From NCBI GenBank assembly GCA_000831005.1, contig CP007152.1, positions 1,302,001 through 1,366,000 of the forward strand: DNA of 64,000 bases, read 5' to 3'. The translations under genes were made by a program, and so were the position numbers. The DNA is from Marinobacter salarius. Its GTDB lineage: Bacteria; Pseudomonadota; Gammaproteobacteria; Pseudomonadales; Oleiphilaceae. The notes under the pieces were generated by a model. The model worked only from the letters and a program-made list of their open reading frames with translations. It ran no database searches and had not been told where the DNA came from. Shown here in pieces: positions 49,938-58,730 of this stretch (the stretch's first letter is position 1; every line of letters starts with the position of its first letter).

Positions 49938-52423
49938 TGGCGGCTTCAAAGAAACTCATGTCGGTCAAACGTGACTGGCGGGAACGGGATGTTCGTGTGG
50001 TGCTCTCGGCACTGATCATCGCGGTTGCCACGGTAGCAACCATTGCCCTGTTCGCCAGCCAGTTGCAGCGTACCCTGGTGTCGTCAGCCAGCTCTTTTCT
50101 TGCCGCGGATCGCCAACTGGAAGCGGAAAACGGCCGCCCGATTCCTGAGGGTTGGATGCAGGAAGCCGAGCAAAGAGGGCTGGAAACGGCCCGTATGGTC
50201 GAATTCTCCACGATGGTCTTTGGTGCCGGGAATTTCCAGCTGGTGTCGGTCAAAGCGGTGAACAACGCATACCCGCTGCGGGGCGAAGTGGAATACCAGG
50301 AGGGTGCGGAGGCGCCGAGGCAAACGGTTGCCCATGGACCTGCGCCGGGCGAGGTCTGGATCAACCCGCGTTTGCTGCGACTCCTGGAGCTCGAATTGGG
50401 AGACACCCTGGAGGTTGGCAATCAGGGGCTGATCATTTCTGGCCTGCTGGTGCGTGAGCCGGACGGCGGCTTCAATATGTCCGCTCTGGCGCCGCGGGTA
50501 ATGATGCACGTGGATGACGTTGGCGCCACCGGTGTGATTCAGGAGGGCAGTCGGGTTGAATACGTGTACCTGTTTGCCGGTGAAGAAGCGCTGCTCGACG
50601 ATTACTACGGTTGGCTGCAGCCACGTCTGGAGCCCAGCCACGAGTGGGAGGGTGTGCGAGACGGCGAGACCTTCTCCCGCTCCCTGGAACGGGCTGAGCG
50701 TTTTCTGTTGCTGGGTGGCAGCCTGGCGGTGATGTTGGCGGCGGTCGCCGTGGCGGTCGCCAGCCGTCAGTACGCGTTATCGCAACGGGATACTGTCGCG
50801 CTGTTGAAAACCCTGGGGGTTCGCAGCCAGGGAATAGGCCGCCTGTACCTGCGTCGATTGGCTCTGTGGGGTATTGTTGGTGCCGTTGGCGGCCTGTTGG
50901 TGGCCTTACCTCTGTATTGGCTGCTGTCCAGCGTGTTGGGGGATGTGCTGGAGCGGCAGATAGACTACCAGATTGATCCCAATGCGTTGGCGCCGGCGTT
51001 GTTGACAGCGCTGGTGTCGCTGTTTGCCTTTGCGTATCCGCCCATCCGAAGGCTGCGGAATGTACCGGCGATGCGGGTGTTGCGAAGCCAACCTGGCGAA
51101 TCCGGCCGCGAAGCGATTCCCGACCTGGTGATTGCAGTCGTCGCAATCTTTGGCTTGGTATGGATGTATGCCAGGGAAGTGTCCCTGGTGTTGTCCCTGC
51201 TTGGTGGGCTTGCCTTGCTGCTCGGTACTCTGGGCCTGCTTGGGTGGTTGATGGTCACTACGCTGCGCCGCATCAGTGGTGGTGGGAACGCCTGGCGGCT
51301 GGCACTTGTGGGTCTGTACCGGCATCGCCGAGCCAGCCTGTCCCAGATTGCGGTCTTCGCCATGACGTTGATGCTGGCGGCCACGCTGATCCTTGTCAGA
51401 ACGTCCCTGCTGGACGACTGGCAGTCGCAATTGCCTGAAGACACGCCCAATCACTTCCTGATCAACATCGCCCCGGAGGCGGTGGATGAGGTGGATGCAT
51501 TCTGGGCGGAACGCGGGCACCCACTGGAGAAGCTGTATCCCATGGTCCGTGGCCGGCTTACCGAGTTGAATGGGAAGCCGGTGAAGGAAGCCGTGACCAA
51601 GGACGAGCGGGTCGGTGCCCTTAACCGCGAGTTAAACCTGACCTGGATGGAAGAATTGCCGGAGGACAACGGCATTGTTGCTGGCCAATGGTTCACGAAC
51701 GGGCAGACCGACGGTGTCTCCATTGAAGCGGAACTGGCTGGAAAGCTCGGTGTAGAGGTGGGGGACGAGCTTGGCTTCACCATTGGCTCGGAGAAGATCA
51801 CGGAAACCGTGACCAGTGTTCGTACGGTCCAGTGGGACAGCATGAAACCCAATTTCTACATGGCGTTTCCTCCGGGAGGTGGGCTGGAAGACATGCCCGC
51901 CACGTGGATTACGGCATTCTATTTGCCGGCAGACCTGAAATCCCAGCTCAACGATTTTTCACGCCGGTTTCCCACGGTTTCCGTACTTGAAATCGACCAT
52001 GTGATTGAGCGTATTCAGGAAATCGTACGGCAGGTTACCCAGGCTATCGAAGCGATATTGGCGTTGATCCTGGCCGCCGCTCTCGTTGTAATGGCTGCGG
52101 TAGTCAGTGCCACTATGCAGGATCGGCAACGGGAAGGTGCACTGCTGCGGACTCTGGGCGGCCGACAGACACTGCTGGTAAGGAGTACCATGCTGGAATT
52201 CGCGTTGCTGGGATTCTTTGCCGGTATTCTCGGCGTTGCGGCTGCGGAAGGCGCCGTCTGGGCGTTGCAGTTCCGCATGTTTGAAGGCGAGTTCCGTTGG
52301 CACTGGCAGACCATACTGCCCATCCCACTGTTCAGTGCCCTGGTGTTGGCGCTGTTCGGTCGCTGGCAACTGAAGCCCGTATTGAGCGTATCGCCGATGC
52401 TCCTGCTCAGGCGACTTGAATAA
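49937..52423 (+). CDS. ybbP: ABC transporter permease YbbP (FtsX-like)
   Basis: This 828-residue inner-membrane permease has two FtsX domains. Membrane spans are evident near residues 20-40, 255-280, 300-330, 355-375, 400-450, 470-490 and, after a large periplasmic domain, 700-730, 755-790 and 795-815. LLKTLGVRSQGIGRLYLRRL and LLRTLGGRQTLLVRSTMLEF are the paired coupling helices. It is translationally coupled to ybbA and intact. The ten-span layout matches E. coli YbbP. Confidence 0.92.
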   Translation: MAASKKLMSVKRDWRERDVRVVLSALIIAVATVATIALFASQLQRTLVSSASSFLAADRQLEAENGRPIPEGWMQEAEQRGLETARMVEFSTMVFGAGNFQLVSVKAVNNAYPLRGEVEYQEGAEAPRQTVAHGPAPGEVWINPRLLRLLELELGDTLEVGNQGLIISGLLVREPDGGFNMSALAPRVMMHVDDVGATGVIQEGSRVEYVYLFAGEEALLDDYYGWLQPRLEPSHEWEGVRDGETFSRSLERAERFLLLGGSLAVMLAAVAVAVASRQYALSQRDTVALLKTLGVRSQGIGRLYLRRLALWGIVGAVGGLLVALPLYWLLSSVLGDVLERQIDYQIDPNALAPALLTALVSLFAFAYPPIRRLRNVPAMRVLRSQPGESGREAIPDLVIAVVAIFGLVWMYAREVSLVLSLLGGLALLLGTLGLLGWLMVTTLRRISGGGNAWRLALVGLYRHRRASLSQIAVFAMTLMLAATLILVRTSLLDDWQSQLPEDTPNHFLINIAPEAVDEVDAFWAERGHPLEKLYPMVRGRLTELNGKPVKEAVTKDERVGALNRELNLTWMEELPEDNGIVAGQWFTNGQTDGVSIEAELAGKLGVEVGDELGFTIGSEKITETVTSVRTVQWDSMKPNFYMAFPPGGGLEDMPATWITAFYLPADLKSQLNDFSRRFPTVSVLEIDHVIERIQEIVRQVTQAIEAILALILAAALVVMAAVVSATMQDRQREGALLRTLGGRQTLLVRSTMLEFALLGFFAGILGVAAAEGAVWALQFRMFEGEFRWHWQTILPIPLFSALVLALFGRWQLKPVLSVSPMLLLRRLE

Positions 52424-52440
52424 CAGAGGCGATTCGGGAG

Positions 52441-53235
52441 TTAACGGTAGTTGGAGAGAATTTCATCCAGTGTGCCGTTCTCCCGGAGGGCTTGGAGTTC
52501 CCGGTTAAACGCGTTGGCAAAAGGTGCCCACTCCTTCCGGAGCATCAGTCGGAAACCGTATTCGCTGAGCTTGGTCGAGGTAGTGGTGAACTCTCTCTGG
52601 AGCCCCTCGTTCCTCAGGATCCACTTGCCAACCAGGCGATCTGCGATCGCGGCGTCGAGATCTTCGCCATGGAGAACGTACAGGAACATGTCCCGGTCCT
52701 TGGAGACGTCAAAGCGCCTGATGTCTCCTGACTCAAAGTACGGTTCCAATGCGGGGTAATGGTAACCGAGGTGGGTTACCAGGGTTTTCGAAAGCAGATC
52801 TTCAGGCACTTCAAACTGAAACGCTGAGTCTTTCGGCACAAACAGGACTTCTTCAATATTCACCACGGGATCTGTGAAGACAAAATCCTCGGGGTTGTCA
52901 GTCCATTCCTTCGCCCGGGTGGTGCCGTCTATGTAGCCGTCCATCAGCATCTGATCGACCCGTTTGCGGGGAATTTTTTCGGCGACAACGCGATAATCCA
53001 ACTGCTTAGCCACCAGGACAACCACGTCCCACATGATGCCGGACTGTTTGTCGCCTTCTGTGATCAGGTAAGGGGGGTAGCCATTCGGCGAGACGTTAAA
53101 TCGGAATACTCGCTCTGCGTCCTGTGAGGGAGCTTCCTCGTTAGCGAATGCAGTTGCGCCGCAGAGGGACGTAAACAGGAGTGCCAGTGACGCAAAAGAG
53201 ATCAGGATGTGCCGACTGGATGAGTCTTTGCGCAT
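52441..53235 (-). CDS. Periplasmic solute-binding protein, amino-acid type (SBP_bac_3)
   Basis: This exported protein of about 264 residues has a signal peptide (ASLALLFTSLCGATAFA). The two-lobed binding fold shows FRFNVSPNGYPPYLITEGDK, GIMWDVVVLVAKQL, then GYIDGTTRAKEWTDNPEDFVFTDP and the C-terminal LRKEWAPFANAFNRELQALR. No permease or ATPase gene is adjacent, so it may serve a distant transporter or a sensor. The ATG at 53235 is preferred; an in-frame TTG at 53256 is possible. It converges on ybbP. Confidence 0.82.
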   Translation of the reverse strand: MRKDSSSRHILISFASLALLFTSLCGATAFANEEAPSQDAERVFRFNVSPNGYPPYLITEGDKQSGIMWDVVVLVAKQLDYRVVAEKIPRKRVDQMLMDGYIDGTTRAKEWTDNPEDFVFTDPVVNIEEVLFVPKDSAFQFEVPEDLLSKTLVTHLGYHYPALEPYFESGDIRRFDVSKDRDMFLYVLHGEDLDAAIADRLVGKWILRNEGLQREFTTTSTKLSEYGFRLMLRKEWAPFANAFNRELQALRENGTLDEILSNYR

Positions 53236-53391
53236 AGATGCGAGGCTCTGTTTCAAGGAGATATTCTAATCCGGCTACATCCCTGCCAGCTACTGCGGAA
53301 TTGTCACTGTTTATCCTGTCAATTTCAATGACATGATTTGAATGTTTTTGTAGCGTTGAGTGTCGGCCTGTATTCCCTGAAAGGCCTGAAA

Positions 53392-53411
53392 CACCCGGCC
53401 TGAGCCGGGTG
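53392..53411 (-). terminator. Hairpin after the Fe-ADH gene
   Basis: CACCCGGC (53392-53399) pairs with GCCGGGTG (53404-53411) over a four-base loop. On the minus strand it lies about 15 bp past the dehydrogenase stop and is followed by TTTC. The T-tract is weak, so efficiency is uncertain. Confidence 0.55.
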
Positions 53412-53426
53412 CCGGGCGTTACCCGA

Positions 53427-54614
53427 TCAGGCCCAGGCGCGCTTCAGAACCGCGCGAGCATCTTCGAGGCTAACCTCTTTCGGATTGAACATCATGGCGC
53501 CGTCGTCCATGGCCATTTCGGCGATGGTATCAAGCTGGTGCTCCTCAACGCTGCCGGTTTCCTTGAGAGTGCGGGGCAGTTTGCAACGTTTGTGGAGCTC
53601 GTCTCGCAGTTTGCGCAGGGCTGATATGCTGGCTTCTGCGCGGCGGCTGGCCGGTGTGGCGGAATAGACATCGGGTCCTTCAAGGTAGAGCAGCAGCTCG
53701 CCCAGCGGTGCCCGGATCGACTCGAGGTTGTACTCCAGTACGTAAGGCAGGTACAGGCTCATGCACAAACCATGGGGCAGGTGGCAGATGGCGCCGGTGG
53801 CGTGCCCGAGGGCGTGAACCAGTCCCACCATGGAGTTCGAGAACGCGATACCAGCCATGGTGGAGGCCTGCGCCAGCTCCAGCCGGCCATCGCTGTCCTT
53901 CGGGTTATCCATGACCTGCAGCAGCGAGGTGCTGATCTTTTTGACCGCCGCTGTGGCATAGGCATCACTCAGCGGGTTCTTGGCCATGCAGGTAAAGGCT
54001 TCGGTGGCATGGGTCATGGCGTCCATGGCGGTGGCAGCCGTGATGTGCGGAGGCAGTGTCAGTGTCATCCTGGGATCGATCACGGCCGCATTGGGCAGCA
54101 GGAATGACGAAGTGAAGGGGAGTTTCACCGATTTGGTTGTGTCAGTGATGACGGCTACCGACGTTACCTCCGAGCCTGTACCGGCGGTGGTAGGAACCAC
54201 CAGGAACGGTTTCAGGGGATGTTTGATCACCCCCGCGCCGCTGTAGGCGGCAATGTCATCTCCGCCTTCTGACACCAGAATGTTCACGGCCTTGGCGGTA
54301 TCGATGGCAGAGCCACCACCCACCGCAATGATGGAGTCGCATTTCTCGCTACGATAGATGCCGGCAATGTCCCTGACCACGTCGGTGGACGAATCCGGCG
54401 GTACATCGTCGTAGATGCTGATAATTTCCAGCCCGCTTTCCTCGCAGGCCGCGACTACCGGGTCCAGAAGGCCGGCGGCTCTGACACCCTTGTCGGTTAC
54501 GATCATCGGGCGCTTGGCGGCGAGGCCGGTGAGCTCGTAAGGAATATGCTCAAGAGCCGCTTTGCCGGCGATGACTTTGACCGGGCAGAAAAACTCGTAA
54601 TATTGGTTCGTCAT
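53427..54614 (-). CDS. Iron-containing (type III) alcohol dehydrogenase
   Basis: This 395-residue NAD(P)-dependent dehydrogenase has the nucleotide site IIAVGGGSAIDTAKAVN, VPTTAGTGSEVTSVAVI, and metal ligands in AMDAMTHATEAFTC and LVHALGHATG / CHLPHGLCMSLYLPY. Family members oxidise primary alcohols. It overlaps the upstream SCP2-like gene by one base, so both are made from one transcript. A role in medium- or long-chain alcohol metabolism, common in Marinobacter, is suggested by the lipid-binding partner but not shown. Confidence 0.88.
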   Translation of the reverse strand: MTNQYYEFFCPVKVIAGKAALEHIPYELTGLAAKRPMIVTDKGVRAAGLLDPVVAACEESGLEIISIYDDVPPDSSTDVVRDIAGIYRSEKCDSIIAVGGGSAIDTAKAVNILVSEGGDDIAAYSGAGVIKHPLKPFLVVPTTAGTGSEVTSVAVITDTTKSVKLPFTSSFLLPNAAVIDPRMTLTLPPHITAATAMDAMTHATEAFTCMAKNPLSDAYATAAVKKISTSLLQVMDNPKDSDGRLELAQASTMAGIAFSNSMVGLVHALGHATGAICHLPHGLCMSLYLPYVLEYNLESIRAPLGELLLYLEGPDVYSATPASRRAEASISALRKLRDELHKRCKLPRTLKETGSVEEHQLDTIAEMAMDDGAMMFNPKEVSLEDARAVLKRAWA

Positions 54615-55189
54615 TATGCTCTTACCGTCTCGACAAAATGGGTTGCAACCTTGAGGTAGATACGGGCTGCGCTGAGGAGTTTCTCAGGCAGGTGAAGGTT
54701 TGAGGGGTATTCCTTTACCGCACGTTTCGCCACCAGCTTGGGCAGGATGAAGGTTTCAAGCCGATTGAGGACGCGGGTCATGCGAATGGCATAACTGATA
54801 TCGCCATCCACCAGCATGCGGTCATTGGCGAACGCCACCGAGGTTTTCTCCTGGAACGAGAGCACCAAGAAGGCGTGAGCGATGTGCTTGAACTGAATGG
54901 ACAGGTCCACCGGGCGAGGTGCGGAGTCCCCATGGTAATGAAAGCGGCCATTCCCGGTGTGCTCAACAATGAGTCGTGACCCGTCTGGCATCACCATCAT
55001 TTCAAACAGGAAGCCATCGGGCAGGGCCCGGGCTTCCTTTTGCACCGCAGAATCAATTTCACTGACAGCCTGGAGCGCGCGCCCCATCACCTGGAACATC
55101 AGCTCCACATAAAGCCGCCGGGCCTGGAACACCATCGGCTGGATACGTTTCGCAAGCATGGCAATCGTCCGATTGTTGTTTAAGTACAT
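54614..55189 (-). CDS. SCP2 sterol-binding-domain-like lipid-binding protein
   Basis: This protein of about 190 residues has the SCP2 layout: FLFEMMVMPDGSRLIVEHTG, then SIQFKHIAHAFLVLSFQEKT and MLVDGDISYAIRMTRVLNRLE. SCP2 folds bind acyl chains in a hydrophobic tunnel. The N-terminal 60 residues and C-terminal 40 are helical. The start may be the ATG at 55189 or the ATG at 55159 (MLAKRIQPM), because a palindrome lies immediately upstream of the first. It is the first gene of a two-gene operon with the iron-dependent alcohol dehydrogenase. Confidence 0.65.
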   Translation of the reverse strand: MYLNNNRTIAMLAKRIQPMVFQARRLYVELMFQVMGRALQAVSEIDSAVQKEARALPDGFLFEMMVMPDGSRLIVEHTGNGRFHYHGDSAPRPVDLSIQFKHIAHAFLVLSFQEKTSVAFANDRMLVDGDISYAIRMTRVLNRLETFILPKLVAKRAVKEYPSNLHLPEKLLSAARIYLKVATHFVETVRA

Positions 55190-55193
55190 CGAT

Positions 55194-55215
55194 TTTTAGA
55201 GTTATTGCTCTAAAA
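55194..55215. promoter_or_regulatory. 8+8 palindrome upstream of the SCP2-like/ADH operon
   Basis: TTTTAGAG (55194-55201) and CTCTAAAA (55208-55215) form a perfect inverted repeat around TTATTG. It sits between the M48 gene and the SCP2-like gene, in the expected promoter region of the latter. The low G+C makes a terminator unlikely, so a repressor or activator site is the better guess. Confidence 0.45.
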
Positions 55216-55234
55216 GTCAATGCGGACGATGACG

Positions 55235-56515
55235 TCAGTTCTGCGTCAGTTGGGCCAGCTTGCGTTTTGCTTCCTCGGCCACCTCACCGCCGGCCTCTGC
55301 TGCGGTGCTGTAATACTGGATGGCTTCCTGGCGTTTACCCTGCTTGACAGCAACATCACCCAGCCGCAGGTAGGCGATTGATGTCGGCACAACCTGATTG
55401 GCCTGGCTCAGGTGTTCGCGGGCTTTTTCATAATTGTTCAGCTCCAGGGCATTCAGGCCGCTGTGAAGCTGGTAAGTGAACATCTCCGGATACAACGACG
55501 TGGCCTTGTCGAAGTCTGCGGCGGCTTTATCAAGGTTTTCTTTGGCCCGGTAGATGCGCCCACGAAGTGAGTAGAAAGCGGCTTCTTCCGGTTCTACCTT
55601 GATGGCCTCATTCACTTTGGCGAGAGCTTCGTCCAGCTTGTCGTTGCTGGCCAGTTTCATGGCTTCGTCATAGGCATCGTAAGCAGGCTGGCGGCTGCGC
55701 AGGAACGACAGCTTTTTCTCGTAGGTTTCTTCGCCCCGATAGCCGCCCGCGCCAATTTTATTGACCAGTTCCTGGTTCTCACGAACGCGTTTCTGTGACG
55801 GCGGGTGAGTGGCGAACATGCCTTCAATGAAACTTGTGTCACGGTCCTCAGAGAGCCGCACAAACACTTCCTGCAACTCCACCGCTGCCTGTGGGTCGTA
55901 TCCGGCGGCTTTCATGTAACGAATGCCGTAGTGGTCGGACTCCAGCTCATCACCCTGGCTGTATTGGGCGAGTGCGAGTTGCGCCCCCATGGCCGCGCCG
56001 CCCATAATCAGGCCGGCCCATTCGTTATCAGAGAGGGCAAAACCCAACCCCGCCACGCCTGCGCTGATCAGCATGCCTTGCTGCATGCGCTGGACACTGT
56101 GGCGAGCGGCGGCGTGAACAATTTCATGGCCAAGGACTGATGCCAGCTGGGCTTCATCTTCCAACTCCATCAACAAGCCACGGTTGATGGCAATCTTGCC
56201 ACCCGGGAGCGCCCAGGCATTGGGCACACTGCTGTTCAACACCACGAACTCGTAGGGCAGGTCGGGCCGATCACTGACCTTTGCCAGCTTCTGGCCTACC
56301 TGGCTGACGTACAGATTCAATTCCGGGTCGAGATAGAACTGGCCGCCCTGGGTTTGCTGAGTGGGCTTGTACTGCTCACTGCCAATGGAGAGTTCCTGGC
56401 TCTCGGGAATCAATGACAGCTGCTTTTCGCCGGTTACCGGGTTGACTGAACAACCGGCGAGGAAGGCCACCAGCACAAAAACGGAAAGATGTCGAAAGCC
56501 TTTGTGAACGTTCAC
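55235..56515 (-). CDS. M48 metalloprotease lipoprotein with TPR repeats (BepA-like)
   Basis: This lipoprotein of about 426 residues has a lipobox LVAFLAGCSV, so it should be anchored on the periplasmic side of a membrane. The M48 domain has the zinc motif LGHEIVHAAARHS and third ligand in GDELESDHYGIRYMK. TPR-like repeats fill the C-terminal third (DEALAKVNEAIKVEPEEAAF and similar). BepA-type proteins aid or degrade outer-membrane proteins such as LptD. The GTG at 56515 is chosen because AAGGAG lies about 7 bp upstream, and a longer reading has no support. Confidence 0.88.
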   Translation of the reverse strand: MNVHKGFRHLSVFVLVAFLAGCSVNPVTGEKQLSLIPESQELSIGSEQYKPTQQTQGGQFYLDPELNLYVSQVGQKLAKVSDRPDLPYEFVVLNSSVPNAWALPGGKIAINRGLLMELEDEAQLASVLGHEIVHAAARHSVQRMQQGMLISAGVAGLGFALSDNEWAGLIMGGAAMGAQLALAQYSQGDELESDHYGIRYMKAAGYDPQAAVELQEVFVRLSEDRDTSFIEGMFATHPPSQKRVRENQELVNKIGAGGYRGEETYEKKLSFLRSRQPAYDAYDEAMKLASNDKLDEALAKVNEAIKVEPEEAAFYSLRGRIYRAKENLDKAAADFDKATSLYPEMFTYQLHSGLNALELNNYEKAREHLSQANQVVPTSIAYLRLGDVAVKQGKRQEAIQYYSTAAEAGGEVAEEAKRKLAQLTQN

Positions 56516-56716
56516 GATAAACTCCTTGTTTGAATACCTGGGCAGACCCTGGCAGATATCCGCGGTCGCCATTGCTGGGCATTGGGATGTTTATACCATA
56601 TCCCTGTGAGCGCCTGTGATACTACCCGTAAGAGCTTGTTGTGTGGAGGCTTTGTCGGCTTTGCGGTATGATCAAAGACTCCAATTCCCGTTTTATACCG
56701 CATCCGGAACGACTTC

Positions 56717-57478
56717 ATGAGCAACTATCTGGAACTCATTGCCCTGGTCTGGTTTTTGATCTGCTGGCTGGGCTATTCCGAGTATTCCAGGCGCAAGGCC
56801 AATGATCGACCCTGCCTGTCCAACACACTCGACCTATACCGAGAAGACTGGATGCGCGTGATGCTCCGCCGGGATAACCGCATATCCGACGCGTCCGTGG
56901 TTGGCAATCTTGAGCGCAACGGGGCCTTTTTTGCATCCAGCTGCCTGTTGATCCTGGCCGGTATCATTACTGCGCTGGGATACACCCAAGAGGTCATGGA
57001 AGTGTTCAGTACCATGCCGTTTGGCACCTTGCCCAGCCGGGAAATCTGGGAAATGCGGATGGTCGTGTTGATGGTGATTTTCATCTACGCGTTCTTCAAG
57101 TTCACCTGGTCCATGCGGATGTACAATTTCGTCTCCGTGCTGATTGGCAGTGCACCGCTGACAACCGATACCAAGGCAAGTCCTGCTGCCCGGGAAGCCT
57201 TTGCAAAGAGCGCCGGAAGGGTTTGCAATCTTGCGGGCGATGCCTTCAACCTTGGGTTGCGCTCTTACTATTACGCGTTGGCCGTGGTTTCCTGGTTTAT
57301 CCACCCGCTGGTATTCATGGGTGCCTCTACCTTGATCGTCATCGTTCTGTACCGTCGGGAGTTCCGTTCTACCGCGCTGAGGGCGCTGCGAGACGGCAAG
57401 GTGTTCGAGGAGCCGCTGCCAAAGTCGGACACTGAGAAAGACTCCGGTAAAGAATCGGATAAAGAAACCCAACACTGA
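56717..57478 (+). CDS. DUF599-family membrane protein
   Basis: This 253-residue protein has about four membrane spans (residues 4-20, 73-92, 115-135 and 185-215). The segment YREDWMRVMLRRDNRISDASVVGNL is characteristic of DUF599. The C-terminal tail (KSDTEKDSGKESDKETQH) is hydrophilic. The function of the family is unknown. It is followed by two thioesterase genes in the same direction. Confidence 0.8.
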   Translation: MSNYLELIALVWFLICWLGYSEYSRRKANDRPCLSNTLDLYREDWMRVMLRRDNRISDASVVGNLERNGAFFASSCLLILAGIITALGYTQEVMEVFSTMPFGTLPSREIWEMRMVVLMVIFIYAFFKFTWSMRMYNFVSVLIGSAPLTTDTKASPAAREAFAKSAGRVCNLAGDAFNLGLRSYYYALAVVSWFIHPLVFMGASTLIVIVLYRREFRSTALRALRDGKVFEEPLPKSDTEKDSGKESDKETQH

Positions 57479-57496
57479 CGTGATGAGCCGAACGTT

Positions 57497-57967
57497 ATGA
57501 AAGATTCCATTGGGATGGATCGGGTGCGCCGGTTTATCGACACCCTGAACCAGGGGCGAGAACTGGGTTTGACGGTAACCGCGGTAAAAAATGGGCAGTT
57601 GACGCTGTGCCTGCCGTACAGTGACCGTATCATCGGTAACCCGGACACGGGAGTGATCCACGGTGGCGCCATCACGACGTTGATGGATACGGCGTCTGGT
57701 TCCGCGACCCTGTGCGCCCTGGACGAATTCGAGCTATGCCCGACTCTGGACCTGCGAGTGGACTACATGCGCCCGGCCGAGCCCCGTAAACCGGTATATG
57801 CTCGGGCGGAAGCCTACAAGGTTACCCGCAACATTATTTTTACCCGTTGCGAGGCCTTCCAGGACCCCGGTGAGACCATCGCGAACTGCGTGGGCACCTT
57901 CATGCGGATCGGCAGGGAAGCAACCCCGAAATCCTTCCGCGATCTGATTACCGGAGGCGAAGAATGA
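57497..57967 (+). CDS. PaaI-family (hotdog) thioesterase 1
   Basis: This 156-residue hotdog-fold protein has NPDTGVIHGGAITTLMDTASG with the HGG motif, then DLRVDYMRPAEPRKPVYARA. PaaI-type enzymes hydrolyse acyl- or aryl-CoA thioesters in the cytoplasm. It overlaps the next thioesterase gene by four bases. The pair probably act together, or as a heteromer. Confidence 0.85.
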   Translation: MKDSIGMDRVRRFIDTLNQGRELGLTVTAVKNGQLTLCLPYSDRIIGNPDTGVIHGGAITTLMDTASGSATLCALDEFELCPTLDLRVDYMRPAEPRKPVYARAEAYKVTRNIIFTRCEAFQDPGETIANCVGTFMRIGREATPKSFRDLITGGEE

Positions 57968-58396
57968 CCAACCCGGAAATCCTCCGCTATACCCAGGAAA
58001 CCGGTGACTTCTCCCGCATGCTGGAAAGCATCCCTTACGCCCGGTTTATCGGCCTGGAGTGTGATCGCTATGGCGATGACCTGATCTTCCGCCTGCCGAA
58101 GAAGGAAGAAAACCTGGGCAATCCGATACTGCCGGCCATCCATGGCGGGGTGATTGGTGGCTTCATGGAGCTTTCTGCGTTGATTTACCTGATGATGTCC
58201 CAGGAAACCCTGCGCATGCCCCGCATTGTGGATTTTTCCCTGGATTACCTGCGTGCCGGCCTCGACCGCGAGACCTTTGCGGAATGTCAACTCACCCGCC
58301 AGCAACCGCGTAGCCAATGTGATGATCACCGCCTGGCAGAAGTCCCGCTCCCAGCCCATCGCGACCGCACGGGCGCACTTCCTTCTGGAAGACTGA
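57964..58396 (+). CDS. PaaI-family (hotdog) thioesterase 2, one frameshift
   Basis: A second hotdog-fold thioesterase, of about 144 residues: SIPYARFIGLECDRYGDDLIF, then PAIHGGVIGGFMELSALIYL and VDFSLDYLRAGLDRETFAEC. The frame breaks near 58302; the corrected end reads RVANVMITAWQKSRSQPIATA and HFLLED with the stop at 58394-58396. Uncorrected, translation runs about 20 bp further with an unrelated tail. It is coupled to the first thioesterase gene. Confidence 0.8.
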
Positions 58397-58469
58397 ATTC
58401 GTTGGATCGGGGTTGAAATGCCCCGGTCTAGCCCCATTTCTGGTTCTAACAACTCAGGCACTGGTGCAG

Positions 58470-58581
58470 GCAAGCAGTTGAGGATGGGCTTACGAAACAC
58501 GCCTCGAGACGTCCCTGTGCGGCTCGGGCTCCGCCATCCATGGCTCCGCACGGTTTCGTAAGCCCATCCTCAACTGCTCGC
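58470..58581 (+). repeat. Long-arm hairpin repeat, copy 3
   Basis: Arms 58470-58498 and 58553-58581 pair over 29 bp with one mismatch (left arm begins GCAAGCAGTTGAGGATGGGC). The core (58499-58552) is 54 nt, exactly as in copy 1, and keeps the GGGCTCCGCCATCCATGG segment, while its first small hairpin is degraded. Arms have almost no identity with those of copies 1 and 2, except for a CGAAA/CAAAA end near the core. Confidence 0.9.
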
Positions 58582-58623
58582 CCGGGCTCCGTGCCAGAAT
58601 CAGTATTACTCAATAGTCGGGTG

Positions 58624-58730
58624 GCGTGGGTTTGAAGCCCTGTCCAAAACCGTGTGGAGCCATGGATGGCGGAGCCGAGCGTACATGGACGTATTCACAG
58701 CGTGTTTTGGACAGGGCTTCGAACCCGCGC
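58624..58730 (-). repeat. Long-arm hairpin repeat, copy 4
   Basis: Arms 58624-58650 and 58704-58730 pair over 27 bp with two mismatches, both compatible with G-U pairing in RNA (GGGTTTGAAGCCCTGTCC on the left). The 53-nt core is on the minus strand and retains CCATCCATGG and the TACGTCCATGTA hairpin. It faces copy 3 and ends about 40 bp before the htpG start codon. Confidence 0.9.
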
